Positions 33,713-43,400 of a stretch of DNA of 64,000 bases are shown in pieces. The position numbers and the translations under genes were made by a program. This DNA comes from Schistosoma haematobium (taxonomy: Eukaryota > Platyhelminthes > Trematoda > Strigeidida > Schistosomatidae), in NCBI RefSeq assembly GCF_000699445.3, contig NC_067195.1:51068465-51132464 (forward strand). The letters are read 5' to 3'. Numbering within the stretch: the first letter of the stretch is position 1; each line of letters opens with the position of its first letter. The notes below the pieces were generated by a model. That model did not search any database, was not told where the DNA came from, and saw only the letters and a list, made by a program, of their open reading frames with translations.

Positions 33713-33900
33713 TGGATAGTGGCCAGCAGTGGAATCCAGGACGCGCGTTTCGTCCTGTTTGGGACTCGTCAGCTGGATGTGCCTGCATCTCAGAGTTGAT
33801 GTCCACTCTAGGACTCGAACCCAGTACCGTTCGCTTTAAACGCTATCGCGTTATCTACTTAGCTACTGAGTCCTGATAGCCACTTGCTTGTACAATTTAG
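33713..33900 (-). mobile_element. SINE family 1 with intact-core hammerhead
   Basis: Minus strand: A-box TAGCTAAGTAGATAACGCG, B-box GGGTTCGAGTCC near 33808-33820, hammerhead at 33779-33734, then a short tail that ends at the CCACTATCCATC block. Best-preserved family 1 copy here. Confidence 0.75.
33734..33779 (-). ncRNA. Type I hammerhead ribozyme, intact core (SINE family 1)
   Basis: CATCCAG (helix I), CTGACGA, GTCC/GGAC with a 6-nt loop, GAAA, CGCGCG, TC, then CTGGAT closing helix I over 6 bp. Helix III is the self-complementary CGCGCG. This corresponds to the schistosome hammerhead described in the Sm-alpha repeat, as I recall it. Confidence 0.8.
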
Positions 33901-34357
33901 ACACTTTCATTTTGATACTTTCAAATATCTTGGCAAGATGATATCCAATTTAAAAATTTTTCTACACCTTTACTCGGTGAAATTAGCATCCGATGCATTC
34001 AAAATTCAATTCGTCAGGCGATATATGGAGAAAATAGATTAGGTTTTAGAAGATAATCTATACTATTTCACTGTAAATTAAATTGATACGATTAAAAAAA
34101 GTATTGGTAAGACTATAATTTATGGAAAACCTTTAAGCGACATCAGACTGACTTAGTGTCCACCTAATAACCAGGACCAAATGAACGTTATAAACCTGTG
34201 TGAAGAATGACAATTATGATTTACAGTTGGTGATTAAGGTTAGAAATTAAATTTATGGTTTTCATCACGAACTGACATCATTTATAATGTCAAAACTTTA
34301 TTTATCCAAATGAATGAGTGAATTTCGTGCCAAAATCCGAGACTTGTTATCTTATAC

Positions 34358-34358
<1 letters not shown>

Positions 34359-34405
<47 letters not shown>
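34359..34405. repeat. (TA)n microsatellite
   Basis: About 23 TA units. Confidence 0.95.
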
Positions 34406-34407
<2 letters not shown>

Positions 34408-34896
34408 TTTAGTCAAATATAAAGATAATGTGTATAGACTTAATAATATAAACTAATTGAATGAATTTTGAAAATGAATTCAACACAACAATCTAGATTA
34501 AATTCAAATTATAATACTAACATAAATGTTAACAACTATCCTTCAGAAATATAAGGCTGAGTTTAAAGATGGAATGAAATCTTACCATATTCAACTAATA
34601 AGTTATAAAAATAATCCTATTCAGGTATACATATCAACACTTTGATATTCTTTGCTAAATCAACTATGAATTCAATCAGTTAGACATAAAAATAACAAGT
34701 TAAAACCAACCATACAAGATCTGTGCACCAGATATTCTGAAGATATACGTATCAATGATAGTAACCGTTGTATATTATGCAACTTATTTATTAAGTACGG
34801 ATTTTTGTATCAGAAAGGATCTTGTGAAAATTGTAGTAATTTCAGTGGTTGAGATCATGAGTCAATTGAAACTAAACCACCATGGAAAACCCCGAA

Positions 34897-34942
34897 GTGC
34901 TGGACGGCCGTTTCGTTCAATTGTGGAACTCCTCAGCAGTGC
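34897..34942 (-). ncRNA. Hammerhead ribozyme, core kept
   Basis: GCACTG, CTGAGGA, GTTC/GAAC helix II, GAAA, CGGCCG, TC, CAGCAC. Helix I has only three contiguous pairs next to the core, then two mismatches. Confidence 0.6.
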
Positions 34943-35102
34943 GCATCCACGACCCCGCCTCGCGGGATTAGAACACGGGATCTATTAGTGTTGTGAGATG
35001 GTAACTGGCACCCAATTTCATGGACTAGTTGAAGTTAGACACTAACGCCGGTGGATGCAGGCTGTGGTTAAGCGCTAGCGCGCGAGGTGGGGTCGTGGAT
35101 GG

Positions 35103-35148
35103 GCACTGCTGAGGAGTCCTACAACAGGACGAAACGCCCGTCCAGCAC
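35103..35148 (+). ncRNA. Hammerhead ribozyme, core kept
   Basis: GCACTG, CTGAGGA, GTCC/GGAC helix II, GAAA, CGCCCG, TC, CAGCAC. Helix III can form two pairs with a 2-nt loop; helix I carries the same mismatches as the copy at 34897. Confidence 0.6.
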
Positions 35149-35215
35149 TTCGAGGTTTTCCATGGTGGTCTAGTTTAAAATGACTCATGATCTCAACTAC
35201 TGAAATTACAGATTT

Positions 35216-37670
35216 TGGTATTTAACATTGAGTTACACTTTATGTTCAAAGAGTAGCGATAGTAATGAGTTACCCAAACTGAAATGAATGGGATGGAGTC
35301 CAAACTTGCATCCAATCGATTTAACCCTGACTTTTGTGTGTACTACGTCATCACTAAACGTTCTTCATTTTTTGGGTTATCTTAAACAGCGTGAAATCAG
35401 TCAGGACTGATAAAAACACTGTTTAACCATAAATAGAAAATAATCTCCTTCAAGAAACTTGAAAATGCATCCAACTGTTCGGTAAAAAATAGCAACATGA
35501 CAGATGATTGCTAGAAGTTTTTTTCATGGGTTAGAACGACGATTTATCAAAATAACCATATTTCGAAAATGACAATATATCTCATGACCAACACCGAAAT
35601 AAATACTGTAGTTAGGGCTTAACTGATAATAAGTTGGAGGATAATTGAGAAACGGACGACCAACATGTTCACCTGTCCTAACTTTTTTTCGGTTTTTCAA
35701 GTTACATACTTAAGCTTCACATTTACTAGGAATAACAGTTTCAAGCACCTTTTTTAGATGGTACCGAATAATTTTATGGTTATTGTGAGACCCTAAGATG
35801 TTAGTTTCTTACCCGTATAGGGTCACAGGCATGTGCTCCTGAGGAATTTATGATTGCTTTAATTGTCTAAATAGATATACATACGTCTGAGTTTCTGTAT
35901 GTATCAGTTATGCTCTTCTAAATGCATTATCGTGATACCAGTAGAAAATATATTACGAAACGTTTAAAAATGATGTGTTTTCCGGTGTTTTCTTAAGTTA
36001 CTACTATAGATTCTCATTTTGAATAAGAATCAAAAGTATAAAATTTATTTGGTTGAATCTTCCCACTGATGTTTAGGAATCCAACTTATCAGTCCCTTTT
36101 GACACGTTTATCCTGTGCGGATTACCTCGATGTTGTCACTAAGTCACGAGCATTTTTAAGAAAGGATTCCACTGCCAGCCATCATCCATCTCCGCTTATA
36201 AAATTTGTGCTGAATAATGAATATCGAGATAATAATAAAGTCTAGCAAAATATGAAGAGATATTTACTCCACAGGTATTTCGTAAATTATAAGGCTTCTT
36301 ATAAAGTTTGGATGTGAGGTTTTTGTTATTTCCGAACATACTATTAATCAATAACTAACCCATGAGATACTACATCAGATGAATCCATTCACTAAAACAG
36401 AAAGTTTCTGAATAACTAAGCTAATATATTCAGAGTTATAATTCAATCATTCTTATTATTCAACAATGCTAATTTCCTATTTTCCACATCAAAAAGTTTA
36501 TTTATTCATATAATATACATAGTATAATCGTCAAAATTCCTACTTTCAATCACCATGTAAATTACTTAAATAATCCTTTGATTGTATCTACAGGAACATG
36601 GTGCACAACTACTCTCTTCCTATAACACAGATATTAACAATGTAAGAACTGAAACACATTTAGGTCAGTTTCAATTGTCACGTTTTATATAGGCATGGCA
36701 AAGAATAAACAAGATGAAATGCAAAGTAGAAAACGCTGTTCAAAAAGAAAGAATAAATTAGATGGAAAGTTTTTCTCAAATACTAGGGCTAATATTTAGA
36801 CGAAAAGAAAGAATAAATGAGCGTGCTACTGTGACTGATTTTGAACTATAATATCTCAAGTAATCAACAAAAATTTTGGGCATGTCACAAAACTCAACCA
36901 AAAACAGATAGTCCCCTCGACAAAACTCAGATCAAAAGCAACGGCTATAGTGACTAGTAGTTAGACTATTTCGTTTAACTTGATCATTTTGCAACTTATG
37001 TGGTAGGTAACATACTAACAGCAATGTTTCAAAGATACATATAATCCAACACTTGCAATCTAACCATCTCTAACCATCTTCTAAATCTGTAGGATAATTC
37101 AGTGCTAAATGTTGCGCAGTATATTTGTCTTTTGATATGCTACAAATGATAAGGAATCATGGAAAGCCGGATTGTTTCTTACCATCGCCAAGACTTCTTC
37201 AGATTGCTAACCATTTATGTTGAGATATTCAACAAACGTTGGATTTAATCATAAATTTACGAAACATAGTTATGCAGAAGCTTGAATGCAAATGAGAATA
37301 CGATATTAGGTGATAAATCAATATAATTTCGAAGCAAGTCAACACTAGTTTCATGTAGATAATACCAAACAATAGTTCTTTTCCAATTAAATAGCTTTGT
37401 AGTTCACATATTACATTGACATGTACACATGTAGAAATTAATAAATACAGCAACATAGTATGCAGACAACTCTTTCGTAAGTTTTATATTATTCAAACGT
37501 ACATTTGAAAAATCAACTGAATATTGAGTGTTTCGAAGTGATAGACACGAAGTAACCAGGTCGTTTTCATGGTTTTTCTGACTATCCGAATTTTCGACCC
37601 ACAAACGCCCAGAAAGCATTAGAATTATACATATATATTTACAACAAGAAAACCTCCACAACATTCAATT
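35216..37670. other. Intergenic, no gene recognised
   Basis: Only a SINE family 1 tail fragment near 36050-36200 is recognised; ORFs at 37.2-37.7 kb show no similarity I know. Confidence 0.55.
36050..36200 (-). mobile_element. SINE family 1 tail fragment
   Basis: Shares the GTTTAG, TGATCAGTCCC-like and GTGCGGATTACCTCG blocks of the family 1 tail, ending near a truncated helix I (GGATTCCACTGCCAGCC). Confidence 0.5.
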
Positions 37671-37674
37671 TAAT

Positions 37675-37915
37675 TCAAATCATAAACCGATCAATCTTAC
37701 ACCGTCACTGAAGACCTGGAAGCATTGAACCGCTGTTTCTTCCCAGTATGGGACTCTTCAAAAGTAGGCGTCCGCAACCCCATACGCGGGAATCGAGCCT
37801 GAGGCCTTCGGCACCGCGCGCAAACGCTTAACCTCCAGGTTGTCAGTGGTGGCCTAACACACTGACCAATTCATGGTCTCAACGAAATTAAACAATCTCC
37901 AAAACCCTATGCTGG
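37675..37915 (-). mobile_element. SINE family 2, decayed copy
   Basis: Minus strand: tail, hammerhead with TTGAAGA and altered helix II, tRNA-like head (GGAATCGAGCC complement of a B-box), then a + tail from about 37840. Confidence 0.6.
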
Positions 37916-38104
37916 CAGTTTAAAGTTGATCACAGAATTTAAAAAAATTCCTCACCATTTACAACTTAAAAACATCTAGTCCAATCAGAAAACTGAAACT
38001 CCCGTATAATCCGGCCATGTTATAATAAGAAAAGGAAAACAGAGAACAAACTTACATTACAAACTCATTAATTCGAATAAACACTTCCAAGAAACTGGTA
38101 TAGG

Positions 38105-38275
38105 GGTTGTGGAGATTATTAAGTTTTTGATTGAGATCATGAACTGATTGATGTTAGACCATCACAATTGAAAACCTGGAAGCACTGGACGGCCGGTTCG
38201 TCCTATTGTGGGACTCCTCAGCAGTGCGCATCCACGATCCCGCGAGCGGGATTCGAACCCAGGGCTTTATACAAC
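38105..38275 (-). mobile_element. SINE family 2 copy, hammerhead lacking one core A
   Basis: Minus strand: B-box GGGTTCGAATCC near 38250, GCACTG, CTGAGGA, GTCC-GGAC, then GAACC instead of GAAAC, CGGCCG, TCCAGTGC. Well preserved except for the GAAA block, so predicted inactive. Confidence 0.7.
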
Positions 38276-38429
38276 ACAAGAGCGCCAATATATATGCGCC
38301 ACACAAAACAATGAAAATTCGAGAGGAATACAAAGAAAGAAAAAAAGCTAAGGAGCGCAACAAAAAAAAAGAGAGAACAATAACGAAGAGATTGGTGTAA
38401 GGTAATGTGCTAGTAATCAGGGAACGCAA

Positions 38430-39237
38430 AGGTACAATCGGAAGAAATCTTTCAGGTAAGGGAGACACAACCACTTTTTATGAAGAAAGTAAAAGAAGGT
38501 TACAGCAGGATCGCCACTGGCTTCTATTCTGAGCCATATCTGATAACGTCTCTAGCCACTGTGTAGCACCATCTCTCAGACCCCAACCAGGGAGTCGTGA
38601 AGGACCAACAGAAGCCAGTCCTTTGCAGCTTTCTTTCATGCCACGACACCATGTCATGCACTGACCACCTCTCCGCTTCTTTCAACCAGTCCCAGAGTCG
38701 GCAAATAATGCACGACGTGGAATTCTCTGGGACGACATTCGGAGAACATGTCCAAGCCACCGGAGTCGGTGTTTCACGATGGTGACACCAATTGAATTAT
38801 CATCTCTGTGCCCGAACACACGATGCCGAACCTCTGCATTACTGACATGGTGTTGCCACTGAATGTCAGCAATCCTTCGGAGACAGCGATGATCGAACAC
38901 AGAGAGTCGTCTAACGTCCTCAACTCGGAGAGGCCAGGTTTCACAAGTATAGAGCAAAACTGCTCTCACCGACGCGTTGTAGATCCGACCTTTTACGGCC
39001 AGACTAACATCACGAAGGCGCCATAGATGGCCCAGATTGGCATAAGCCGCTCTGGCTTTCACTATACGTGCATTGATCTCATCACTCACACCCCCACCAG
39101 CACTTATGCAGCTACCCAGATACACGAACTTCTCGACTACGTCTATCTGCTCACCATCCAGGGTGAGTACAGGATTGGAATCCTGCCAGTCTTGTAGGAG
39201 TACTTTGCACTTCGAAGGTGCAAAGCACATACCATAC
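38430..39237 (-). mobile_element. RTE-clade RT 3' fragment (a second SR2/SR3-like family)
   Basis: The minus strand encodes [42 protein letters not shown], then [20 protein letters not shown] and a C-terminal LPGWG region. It is clearly related to, but a different family from, the SR2-type element at 24848 (roughly 55-60% by eye). An in-frame TGA at about 38682 breaks it. The 5' end is fused at 39237 to a SINE. Confidence 0.8.
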
Positions 39238-39450
39238 CTACGAGAAGGCAATGAGTAGGACTTCCCTGGCAGAGGCTGTATACGCGCGGCCGTGTGAGAG
39301 TATTTCGAGAGGGAGAGCGGACTCACCCCACTCTCGGCCGTACCAGGGCATTCGGGGGCAACTGGCTGTTGCAATGTGGAAATGCCGGGCATCGATCCCG
39401 GGCCCTCTCGCATGCTAAGCGAGCACTCTACCACTGAGCTACGGTCTCGC
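39238..39450 (-). mobile_element. tRNA-Ala-headed SINE (family 3), fused copy
   Basis: Minus strand: tRNA-like head (39449-39378) with A-box TAGCTCAGTGGTAGAG, AGC anticodon position in CTTAGCATG, B-box-like GGATCGATGCC, then a body that matches 23739-23850. It is joined downstream to an RT fragment and upstream to a family 2 head. Confidence 0.7.
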
Positions 39451-39665
39451 GCGCGAACGCTTAACCAACTTGACCAACCAACCAACTTGATCCAATGGTG
39501 ATAGTTTCTAACATCAACCAATCCACGAAATTGCGCGACCAACTTCCGTTGTACTGAAGTAGATACCTGTCTCTACCCGACAAGGATTAGCTCCACTGGT
39601 CACGGTCCAACATCAATCGGTTCATGATCTCAATCAAAAACTTAATAATCTCCACAACCCCTATA
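39451..39665. mobile_element. SINE family 2 head (minus) with + tail
   Basis: Minus-strand A-box side of the tRNA-like region (GTTAAGCGTTCGCGCGCGAGACC) and the leader up to about 39600, then a + tail (CATCAATCGGTTCATGATCTC...). The head breaks off at GCGCGAGACC where the tRNA-Ala SINE begins. Confidence 0.6.
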
Positions 39666-39669
39666 CTAG

Positions 39670-39870
39670 TAATTAACATGTGCTCACTAGTGACTAGCTT
39701 CGTGAGGGAATTCTCGGAGTTCTAGTGAGAAGCCGCTCGCGGGATCGTGGATGCGCACTGCTGAGGAGTCCCGCAATAGGACGAAACGGCCGTCCAGTGC
39801 TTCCAGGTTTTCAATTGTGATGGTCTAACATCAATCAGTTCATGATCTCAATCAAAAACTTCCAAGAAAA
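39670..39870 (+). mobile_element. SINE family 2 copy lacking the tRNA-like head
   Basis: Leader start (GCTCACTAGTGACT... GTTCTAGTGAGAAGCCG), then directly the CTCGCGGGATCGTGG part, an intact hammerhead and the tail. The internal deletion removes both pol III boxes. Confidence 0.7.
39755..39800 (+). ncRNA. Type I hammerhead ribozyme, best preserved
   Basis: GCACTG / CAGTGC helix I (6 perfect pairs), CTGAGGA, GTCC/GGAC helix II with a 7-nt loop, GAAA, CGGCCG and the GTC cleavage triplet. All conserved positions fit; helix III again needs a partner molecule. Confidence 0.85.
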
Positions 39871-40412
39871 AAAGTTAAAAATAATCTACACCAATATAGT
39901 ATAGAGGTATAGAGAAAAATCACCGAAAAACGCACACAAAACTTATTTGACGCTGTACTAATTATGAAAATTTATAAATACGTTTATATATTTGTATGCA
40001 GAAACCTTATATCAAAAAAATCAAGTTGTCTGAAAAACATTGAAATACAATATTAAAACAGTAGAAAGACGTATTTTGACTACTTTTAGGTTAAAATGAT
40101 TAAATCAAAATTAGAAATATAATTTACATTGTAACCAGAAACCGAACGACAATCGAAATTCTAGCTTTATAAAGATGAAATTAGTTACAAATTTTTATTG
40201 GTTTCAAGTTTTGTAAGCTGGGTAAGTTCATAGTTTAAACCTAATTGAAAACATCCACTCTTCCCAAAGAATAGAGTTCATTATTTAGCGTTATATTTTT
40301 TTATACTAAACATCCCTATAAGACTGAAAAAAAAGTATGGTTATAAGGTGATCTAATTTATTCCAATTAACTAATGAATTGGTTACAAAGTTAAAAGAAA
40401 TCATACAGAGTT
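39871..40412. other. AT-rich spacer, nothing recognised
   Basis: Sequence between the SINE cluster and the NDUFB4 3' end. Contains the candidate poly(A) signal at 40357-40362 only. Confidence 0.6.
40357..40362 (-). promoter_or_regulatory. Candidate poly(A) signal of NDUFB4
   Basis: AATAAA on the minus strand, 50 bases after the proposed stop codon. The position is typical for schistosome messages and supports exon 3 as the last exon. Confidence 0.4.
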
Positions 40413-40487
40413 TTATAACCATGTATTTCCTCCCCATCTTTCTCGATAAGTCAATTCACCACAATCATATTCTTGGAACCGGCGTTT
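40413..40487 (-). CDS. NDUFB4: NDUFB4 exon 3 (C-terminus)
   Basis: Acceptor with a strong T-tract ending CCTAATAG at 40490-40488, then 24 codons starting [10 protein letters not shown] and ending GGNTWL, and a TAA stop. The phase matches exon 2, the length brings the protein to 125 residues, and the charged composition fits the family's matrix tail. Similarity is weak here, so it rests on splice sites, phase and total length. Confidence 0.62.
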   Translation of the reverse strand, partial: KRRFQEYDCGELTYRERWGGNTWL

Positions 40488-43400
40488 CTATTAGGAAAAA
40501 CAAAAGTCAAATAACCATATGGTATTGAATCAAATACAATATAAGCATGTGAAAACTAATAATAGTTTAGAACAATCTAAAAGTTCTTTATAACAATTTA
40601 TACTGGATTATTGTTTAAACTTTAATTAAAAAGAACAATACTAGTTTCCCTCCTACATTACGGTTACAGTGACAGAGAATAAATACACACAACGACGTGA
40701 AATATATAAAATCAATAATCCTATGAATTATTACTGTCTCATTTTTCGATTGCCGCATGCGTGTACTTAATTATTAATGGTCTCTCCATTTGAGAGTAAG
40801 ATTAGGTGATTAAAACAACATTACATTTGTTTGGTTAGACAATAAGTTACTAAAATATTCAAGAGTACTGGGATGTTTAGCTCAAGCAGATCTTACCATA
40901 TTTAGATTACCTAGCAACATATTCCACATAACACTAAGTGACTTACGCAGCTGTCAGTCATACACAACGTAGAACCTGATATACTAGTCGACTTAAGTTG
41001 CAACACCACATGGGAACTGCAAGATAAAATTATCAAGATAAATCGCAGAGTACTAAAAGTGATAACCAGTATCAGTGTGGTGTGTGCTACTTATATCGAC
41101 ATAAGTAGTATATGACGTTATTCGTGGACAGAATGTCTGGAAGCGGAGAGACAAGAGGATCGAACAGTAAAGAATGGGAACAGAATGCAATTTGTATGAA
41201 AATGCAAGAACAATGAACTCTGAGTCATTATGAGACAATCGATGGACATTTTGCAAATTACGTATTTACTATTTGATTGTTAGATTTTATTAACAAGTCC
41301 TGTAATTTTGTGTCAAATACATTCGGTTGTCCCCACCTGTGTTCTGTTCACTACATCAATAGTGGTAGAAAATAATCGGGACAAAAAAATGTGGAATGTC
41401 GGGATTCGAGAACGAAAGGAAGATAAAATCAGAATGCACCTGCACCATTATGGACGATTCTGAGCCATGTCACCCAGTCTCTAACGACTGGTTACGATAA
41501 TTGCGTGGACCTCAATCAGGTAATCTACACTTACCTACATGACTTAATCCAACGATCAGCGACTTCACTATTTTATGCCATCCCTTGTTTTGAGCGCCAC
41601 TAGCTTTCTCCCAGCCTACTCCTACACCAGACATCACGCGCCAAGGTAAAGGGTGATTGGATATAAGTAACATATGTCCCAACCGCTTCAGTGGATAAAG
41701 ATTTACTACCTCATCAGCCAATTTTCTATCTCCCGCAAGTCCCTTATGCCTAACTTTAGCACTGCTCACTCTGAAGTCTCAAAATACACGAGCAATGGTT
41801 TGAAGACACCTATGATCGAGTACCAGTAACCTATGAATATCCTCTCTTCCTAATGGCTATTTTCGACACCTATAAAATAGAACAGAGTAAACTACTGAAC
41901 GGTAAACTCTTCCTTTGATTCGGTAGACGAACGGCTTGCCTAAACCACGGGTTATACAAGTTGGTTAAAGTCAAAAGAACTTTTCGGATTTGTGTTGAGA
42001 ATTTGTCAGACACCAGTACATCAGATCTGATAAGATTTGCAAGATAAGTGAAGTGGTTAGCGCACTCAACTACTTCACTTTCTATTACTAACTGAAGTGT
42101 TGAAGTCCTGAAGAAATATTTTATATTTAATGCGAACGAATCTCATCCCAAACATGCTGGCACTATTGCTTAGGGTGGTTAGGAAACTCTACACTTTGTC
42201 AGCGTTTTCACCGAATAGAATCGTGTCATCTGAGTATTGCGAGTCGATGAGTGAATTTCAGGTTACGAGGCCAACCTCCAAAAAAGTTAGACGAGTGTTG
42301 TCTTTAAAGAGATGTCTATGAAGAAGTCAGATATAAATAAAGTGGACAACCCTGGTGAAATGCTAAGGCGGTCACAAGAATAGTTAAATTTTATTAGAAA
42401 TACTAAAATCTCTTCAGGAACGATAACTGCCCGCACATTTGAAGTTGACAATTCTGATGACAGTTCGCTATAAGCTCTTACTAAACCTGCAGTGTTCGGG
42501 TAAAGAGCCTGTGTAAGATTGATGTACTTCCTCGGGAAACCTTTTAAAAACAACCATTGCCACAAAAACTAATGATCAACAGGGGCGAACGCTACTTTAA
42601 GATCAAGGAATACAATTATAGTTCAGAGTCGGAAAGCATATCTGGGTTCTAAAACTTGAGGAAGAGTGAAGATCTGGTCTACATACTCACGTCCAGGTCT
42701 GAAACCAGATTTTATTCCCCAAGTTTTCTCTTCACGGGCCTTAGTTAACAGTTGAGTTATTACAGAGATTATTATTCTGGACACTATATTAATCAGGCCG
42801 ATTCCTCTGTGGTTGTCGCAAGAGGAATTTTGTCCTTTCTAATAAACTAAGACGATCAGCAATCCAGACTAGTCAAGTGGAATCATGTCCAGTTCCCGAA
42901 TTCTATGATTTCTGTCAGTCTTACTGCTTAAACTGGACCCCATCCTTAGAACTCACCAGCACAATTACATCTGCACTTACAGTTCTACCTTGCTCCGGGT
43001 TGCCTATGGTCTTTTCAGCCACACTAAGAGTTAGAGGCTTGCGTTAACTTACCATTTAGGTTGTTTGGAAATATTGGGCAAACAGAGTGTAGTTGGAGCT
43101 CAACTGAACTGTTGCTTGAAATTTTTTAGCTATCAGTCTAATCTCCCGGATCGAGAGTGAATAGTGGTCACATCGTTTTACAAAATAGTTCCCCTAACAG
43201 ATGGATTTTTAACACCTGTTTCCTTAATGAGTCTGAATAGTTGTCTACAGTTATCTATTCCCCCTATCTTTTCCATCTCTTTTGCTTTCGCTACTACCAC
43301 TGCTCGTAGTTACTGCGTGATTTCTTATAAATCTAATAAGTTGTCCATCTTGCGGGCCGCCATGTTGGACGATGTCTTTCCTTGTGCTTAAAGCTGATGC

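Larger units (their letters stand above)
34825..35215. mobile_element. Inverted pair of SINE family 2 copies
   Basis: Minus copy (34825 to about 34990: tail, hammerhead, partial head) directly followed by a plus copy (leader, GC-rich truncated tRNA part, hammerhead, tail). Both arms share the unusual CAGCAC helix I strand, so they are probably parts of one event rather than two insertions. Confidence 0.7.

Noticed and set aside
38182..38226. Active hammerhead on the minus strand
   Set aside because: The GAAA block reads GAAC, although the other parts are intact.
39378..39449. Functional tRNA-Ala (AGC) gene
   Set aside because: The D, anticodon and T parts look like tRNA-Ala, but the acceptor stem ends do not pair, and it is the head of a SINE that also occurs elsewhere without it.
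38682..39542. 286-codon minus-strand ORF as a host gene
   Set aside because: It is a fusion of two SINE pieces and an RT fragment; the similarity is entirely to repeats.
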